Shown here in pieces: positions 59,185 to 64,000 of a stretch of 64,000 nt of DNA (positions are counted from its first letter, which is position 1; each line of letters starts with the position of its first letter). The stretch spans positions 1 through 64,000 of the forward strand of contig WNNJ02003038.1 of assembly GCA_012934845.2 (NCBI GenBank), read 5' to 3'. A program made the position numbers and the translations under genes. Under the pieces are notes generated by a model that had not been told where the DNA came from, did no database searches, and worked only from the letters and a program-made list of their open reading frames with translations. Source of the stretch: Pomphorhynchus laevis (Eukaryota > Acanthocephala > Palaeacanthocephala > Echinorhynchida > Pomphorhynchidae).

Positions 59185-60960
59185 CTTTTTTCAAGCTAAG
59201 AACGGTTGTAGCCTTAACCAAACTTTGTCTTCGATTTCTCAGATTTGACGTAGTTTTTATCAAAATAGTGATTTTGTCGTACTTGTGCTCTATATGTTGC
59301 TGACCGGGTGTTTGGTTTTAATCTGTACAAAAGTGTTACTAAAGCTTCTCCCTTCATAATAATGACTTGTGGTTTAAAAATGCTTTTTCTGTATGAAAAA
59401 CTTGTAGTCTTAACGGACGAACGGATATTTTATATGGAAGCAATTATCGGTTTTGTAAAACTTGTACAAATCGCTTATCCAGACCATTGAATCACGCATG
59501 ATAAAGCATAACACTTATATGATTATTGACTGAAATAGTGGCCCGCTGTATGTCACAAATTCCTGTCATACACAATTGATGGCAATCATTTATTGTATAA
59601 TAATATTAACGATAAATAGGAACGTCAAAACTTACATGTACTCTTGACCAGAATCACTCGGAATAGGCCAATTGTGCAATGTGTGTGGTGCTTTGTTCTT
59701 GCTATTACGTTGGCACATTTTACAATGTAAAATATAGTTTTCAACGTCCATATCAATTCAAGGCCACAATCAATAGAAATTTTGAATGATTTCACACCCT
59801 CTATTCTTGGAAGATCAATTTGTAAATAGTTTAAAACATACTTTCTTTAAGAGCGTAGAATAAATGCACACGATCCCATCACCACTATTCCATCTCTACA
59901 GAAAGTTCTTGGCTACACATGAAACATCCCGTAAGTTCAGGTGAAAATCTGTACAGACAATTAGTTTGTACCCATACTCTAACATTGTTTAATATTTCGT
60001 CGTGACCTGTACTTTTATTAAGTTGTTCAAATGCTAACTACATGTACGCTATACCTTTAGGCTGTAATAAATTAATGGCATTCTTATATTCGTCATGATT
60101 CCAAATTGATTCGTCCTGAACAGAAAATCGTGCTAAAACATCAGTCATTAGGCGATATCCTCAAATTCATAGTCGTATTGAGTCATTAACTATGCCTACC
60201 TCACAAAACGATTATTCATAATCATTGGTAGATTACGATTCTATCCAAATGTATGCTTTAGAGGCTTGTGATCACCACTTTTTGTCGTCGTATCATACCA
60301 TCTAGATGTGCCTTTACTTCTTTTGGTCTGACGTTTACTGTATAATATGTTTCAGATCTTTGTTGTGTAAAACCCTTTAGCCGCACCTTATACGCAGTTA
60401 AATTCTTTTTACAATGCTTTATCTCAATTTGATAATAATAGATTACGATTCTATCCAATATTTAGAGGCGCTTCTCTGCCGATTTCAGAATATCGATGTT
60501 CCGCCTATTTAAGTGCGCCAGAATGATATGCGACCTGTGAAAATTGTCCATTTTCAGATTCCAGTGCAAAATGCCTCTCAGCAATCTTCACATGCTTCAA
60601 TGTATAACTTTATTTTCTTACATCCGTTATAAAGAACCTGAATTTTAGGATCAATAAATGCAGCAATTCTGATCAATTCTTATTTGGTTTCATCTAATCT
60701 GTTAATCTCTAGTCATTTTTACTTGTTAGCTTATATAACTCACTGTATCGAAATCTTTAACGACTAATAAACAATTCAAGATTAACCATTCATGCCCGAA
60801 AACGATCTCAATTCTTTCTGATTCTAAAGTTTCTGAATTTGTTGAATTGCAACTACTCTCTACGAAACAAATTCAAAAGTGTGTCTTAAAAGTCTACTTT
60901 TCTTTGATTTCAAACCTGCCATTACGAGAGTATTCAACACGTTTTGTAAATATAACTTGG
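58414..60960 (-). mobile_element. Ty3/gypsy fossil 4 (RNase H to 3' end)
   Basis: An old, broken gypsy piece reading toward lower coordinates. RNase H near 60600-60440 (AYHSGAL, AEHRYSEIGREA) and near 60270-60130 (DHKPLKHTFG, TQYDYEFEDI). Integrase zinc-binding region near 59850-59600 (ILHCKMCQRNSKNKAPHTLH). Integrase C-terminal part near 59184-59060 (ETYYIVNVR, VKAHLDGMIRR), then the presumed LTR or flank to 58414. An extra copy of the integrase C-terminal segment lies at 60458-60280 inside the RNase H region, so the piece is rearranged. Its last 771 bases are repeated in inverse at the window end. Confidence 0.72.
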
Positions 60961-61036
60961 AAGTTAAGACATGCACTTCTGAAATAATAATGAAGTTGCG
61001 GATTACCCAAATGATAATGTTAGTATCGATAATAGT

Positions 61037-61168
61037 TTAACGAAGTAGATATTGTCAAACATTTTCCATATATAGAAATAATATAGAAAATATAAATTTT
61101 TATATACAGAAAAGTATATTTTTTATATACATTTTTATATATGTTTTATGACATACTCGTTTGGCAAA
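61037..61168. repeat. Long target-site duplication, left copy
   Basis: The segment TTTAACGAAGTAGATATTG to GACATACTCGTTTGG recurs at 61371-61486 on the other side of a 200-base LINE insert. The copies differ by a 9-base and a 2-base indel and a few substitutions. Confidence 0.85.
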
Positions 61169-61371
61169 AAAAGGATTTATTTTAACGTGGCAAATGCGTG
61201 CCAGCGCACGCTTACATGACCACAACAAATCAAGACTGTGAATCAGGTGTCGAGAAGGTGTGAACGGAGGAGATGTTTAAATTTGATAAAGGAGGGGGCG
61301 CGGCGGACGTCGAGAGGGAGTGGATTCCAGGCGAGTGAGGCGGCGACGAGGAAGGATTGGAGACCGTAGTT
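61169..61371 (-). mobile_element. CR1/L2-like LINE, family A, 3'-end insert of 200 bases
   Basis: A severely 5'-truncated copy. It encodes the last RT codons (NYGLQSFLVAASLAWNPLPL, then DVRRAPSFIKFKHLLRSHLL), the family hairpin at 61211-61196 and the TTAAAATAAATCC tail. It shows the intact C-terminus of the family RT, which copies B and C lack. It is flanked by a duplicated target of about 120 bases, with a GTT microhomology at the 5' junction. Confidence 0.88.
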
Positions 61372-61486
61372 AACGAAGTAGATATTGTCAAACATTTTCC
61401 ATATATAGAAAATATAAATTTTTATATACAAAAAAGTATATTTTTTATATACATTTTTATATGTTTTATGACATACTCGTTTGACA
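61371..61486. repeat. Long target-site duplication, right copy
   Basis: Right-hand copy of 61037-61168. Together they bracket the LINE insert exactly. Confidence 0.85.
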
Positions 61487-62394
61487 AGTCAACTAGTTTC
61501 AAAATACATTTATTTACGATTGGCAAAATTCATTTTTTACTTTATTTTTTCAAAAATAACAGATTTCGTCTGATTGATATAACGCGAGGAACTGCGTTAC
61601 ATTTGAATTCAAAACTACCATTCCAATTTATGATAATCCCGGTTTCGGTATAAATATTTATTTCCATTATTGAATTAACGACTATAATCTTTGTTGCGTT
61701 GATGTTGTTTCGATTTTCGTTTGTTTATTCACCATTACTTGTACATTCCATAACATATCGAATGCTTTTATCCAAGGCTGATCAAAAAAGTCTTGTCAGA
61801 CAATATCAGCAACATTTGCTTCTAATACCTCGACTATATAATTCAATATTTACCGTAAATTTACTAAAACATTTTAACCTTTTCCTCCATAACTTCTTAA
61901 CCATCTATTATTTGATATTAGAGGTTATCTGATGAGTTTCCACACATCTACCGATAAGCAGATAGCACAGCTTCGGTGTCATCTTCTATATCTGCTGAGT
62001 ATCCATTGATCTTTACTGAGATATTCTGGCCAGATTTGCTGCTATTGCCAACCTAACAGATTCTGCTTATACCCAGTTGTGCAATAATACCGTCCTCATA
62101 TTTCTCTTGATTTTTTACAATTGATGAATGTCTATTTTCCTCCGTTTCAGAATCACTACAGATGATCAATTTGTCAGCAATTAAAATGTTAGGGGACTGC
62201 GTCTCGTCCGCTTTTTTAAAAACATTTGTATTTATTGTATTATTATAATTAATATATTTTTATTGTTCAAATTGATCAGTAAATTGCTTCTGAGTTTTGG
62301 TACTAATGAAATCAGTTATAAAGATATTAGATGTTGACACCCATTTTAAAAAGCCAGTATATATTGTTGATGCTATATATGTATTTGCACAATG
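61487..62394. other. AT-rich spacer
   Basis: About 900 bases. The 77- and 98-codon plus-strand frames here show no known domain. The second of these begins inside the duplicated target. Confidence 0.5.
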
Positions 62395-62680
62395 TAGGAC
62401 GAATAAGAGTAAGAGTGACAAGGAAATGATCGGACAGATGAGGATCAGTAATTGACAATAGGAACAGCAATGATGTCGAGAGCACCGCCGAGAATATGAG
62501 TTGGGCTTGTTGAAAGTAATTTATAATTAAAATGTGAAAAAAGATTAGTTAAAGTGATGGAGTCAGAGTCAGCCGATCGATCAAGACGATTGTAAAAGTC
62601 ACCGAGAACAAAAGAAAGAGTATAAGACAATGATCAGTGAGACATAAGATCTACAAGGTCGTTGAAGAGTATACATGAGT
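62395..62680 (-). mobile_element. LINE family A fragment (endonuclease)
   Basis: Matches copy C at about 10675-10970: SYTLSFVLGD, then SPTHILGGALDIIAVP. A few small indels, and neither element end is present. It abuts the gypsy piece that follows. Confidence 0.85.
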
Positions 62681-62689
62681 TTAAAAAAG

Positions 62690-63360
62690 AAAACATATTC
62701 ATAAATTGAATTCTTCGATCTTCCGCGTTTGTGTACAGATGAAATACTGGGAATACCCTTCTTGAGACTGCAGAAGACGTTCGCGATCGAATTCAGTGGT
62801 CCTCTAGCAGACTTGGAAATCGTCTCTTCAGCTGCTTTTACAGTTGACGCACCGCGATTGTTCAAAAACTTGCCGAAATAGACTTTTCCTATCGCGACAA
62901 AGAGCCACAGATTTAGTAAAGTCGATGATTCATTCAGAACGAAATCCAACACATGATCAAAAATAACATCATAGAACCAATCCAGTCACCATGGAGAGCA
63001 CAGATCGTCGTCTCCAGAGCCACAGGAAGAAAACGTCGTGTTATGAACTTCTTTCAAACTATAAATCGATTTACGTACCTTGATGCCTACCCGATACCAA
63101 AAATCGCAGAATAAGCTAATGAAATACAAAAACATTGATATTATTCCCTCAACGACCTGCAGGAAGCTTATTATCAAATTGACATAAACATTGTAAAAAG
63201 CATTTAACTGCATATAAGGTGCAGTTAAAGGGTTTTACACAACAAAGATCCGAAACATATTATATAGTAAACGTCAGATCAAAAGAAGTAAAAGCACATC
63301 TAGATGGTATGATACGACGACAGAACGATGATGATTTAAAAGAAAATGTAGCGACATAGA
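62690..63360 (+). mobile_element. Ty3/gypsy fossil 5 (protease end, RT start, integrase end)
   Basis: An old, broken piece in plus orientation. It has a protease C-terminal part (DEILGIPFLRLQKTFAIEF) near 62720, the start of RT near 62940-63110 (NNIIEPIQSPWRAQIVVSRA, YLDAYPIPKIAE), and then the integrase C-terminal end (ETYYIVNVRSKEVKAHLDGM) near 63240-63320 with most of pol missing between. Probably the same family as the minus-strand piece at 58.4-61 kb. Its 3' side forms the right arm of the inverted repeat. Confidence 0.72.
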
Positions 63361-64000
63361 TTGTGGGAAACTGAACGTCTGTGCATGTCTGTCAATAGTG
63401 ACAAACATGCATACAATTTAGAACAAAATTAAGAAATAGACACGGTTGGTGCAGATCAAATTATGATTGAAAATGACTAGTTTCCAATCCCAATTTATTA
63501 TACGAATAAAATATATAAAGCTTGAAAAGGAACCAGGATGCTGTTGATGATGAAGAGTAACGTGATGAAGACATTGTAATTGTTATTTTTTTAAAATCGA
63601 ACCTTTGAGGTTTCCGAAGAGGTTATATGTTTTTAGTGATATATCTTCTTTTCAAGAGGATGTCCACTTGAGCAAATACTAATGTTTCTTAAGCTCCTCG
63701 TCTAGAAATTACCGACATAGTAGGCCTCGTCTGGACTCTCAGTGGTGTGAGAAACAATTAATTGTTCAGACCAAAGGCGGCGCACTTGTGTAAGCTGGAA
63801 TGATATGATCCCCCGTGACTTCGCAAAGTGATATAATCACATTACGAATTCGCAACACAATGTTATCTAGTTATTTTATTAAAGATTTGTTTTTATTTTC
63901 TTATTTCAATTTTTTACCTGAGATAATACAATTTTTAAACTCAATATTCAAAACATATTTGTTTATGTTTTTATCGAGACGATTAACTAACTTTATCTAT
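63230..64000 (-). repeat. Inverted repeat, right arm (runs off the window)
   Basis: Reverse complement of 58414-59184. The match is still perfect at base 64000, so the true arm is longer than 771 bases. The spacer between the arms is 4,045 bases. Confidence 0.93.

Noticed and set aside
58414-64000. A DNA transposon or Polinton with long terminal inverted repeats
   Set aside because: The arms contain the 3' end of a gypsy element, and the spacer holds gypsy and LINE scraps. No polymerase B, capsid, retroviral-type integrase of the Polinton kind or transposase is visible.

Overview
The window is metazoan nuclear DNA from an AT-rich, transposon-loaded genome, most likely an invertebrate. The evidence is three host loci with animal homologues: an E2F-associated phosphoprotein gene, an outer-arm axonemal dynein heavy chain, and a Barx-class homeobox gene. 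Around them lie at least five families of LINE (non-LTR retrotransposon) and several Ty3/gypsy remnants. An axonemal dynein implies cilia or flagellated sperm in the lineage. I cannot name the species or phylum. I found no tRNA, rRNA or CRISPR array.

Layout. 1-20.5 kb is almost all nested mobile DNA: a 3' piece of a CR1/L2-like LINE (family A), a decayed second LINE (family F, minus strand), a near-full-length family A copy (B, plus strand), and a Ty3/gypsy element at about 7.7-17.0 kb interrupted by an inverted, near-full-length family A copy (C). A further family A copy (E) ends in a minisatellite. 20.5-32.3 kb is AT-rich and holds the EAPP-like gene (24.2-26.1 kb), LINE scraps, a probable Penelope-like scrap and a second gypsy remnant. 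32.3-42.8 kb, minus strand, is an intronless, internally duplicated and deleted dynein heavy-chain locus. 42.8-47.3 kb is AT-rich and holds a 422-bp repeat (its twin lies beside EAPP) and the tail of another LINE.

47.3-57.7 kb, minus strand, is a Barx-like homeobox gene whose coding pieces are 3.7 and 6.0 kb apart. Its introns contain a complete fragment of LINE D, a family A LINE ending about 50 bases from a splice acceptor, a gypsy remnant and a 100-bp satellite. 58.4-64.0 kb holds two gypsy remnants in opposite orientation whose 3' ends form a 771-bp, indel-free inverted repeat that runs off the window.

Most notable: (1) the chimeric dynein, with order tail - linker - AAA1 - AAA2 - AAA3 start - second linker block - second AAA1/AAA2 block - C-terminus, and no AAA4-6 or stalk; (2) the reconstructed Barx-like gene; (3) a 3'-terminal hairpin in the family A LINEs with a compensatory base-pair change; (4) tandem arrays sitting at the ends of family A LINE copies; (5) a target-site duplication of about 120 bp around a short LINE insert. 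All identities come from reading motifs by eye, and no database search was possible.
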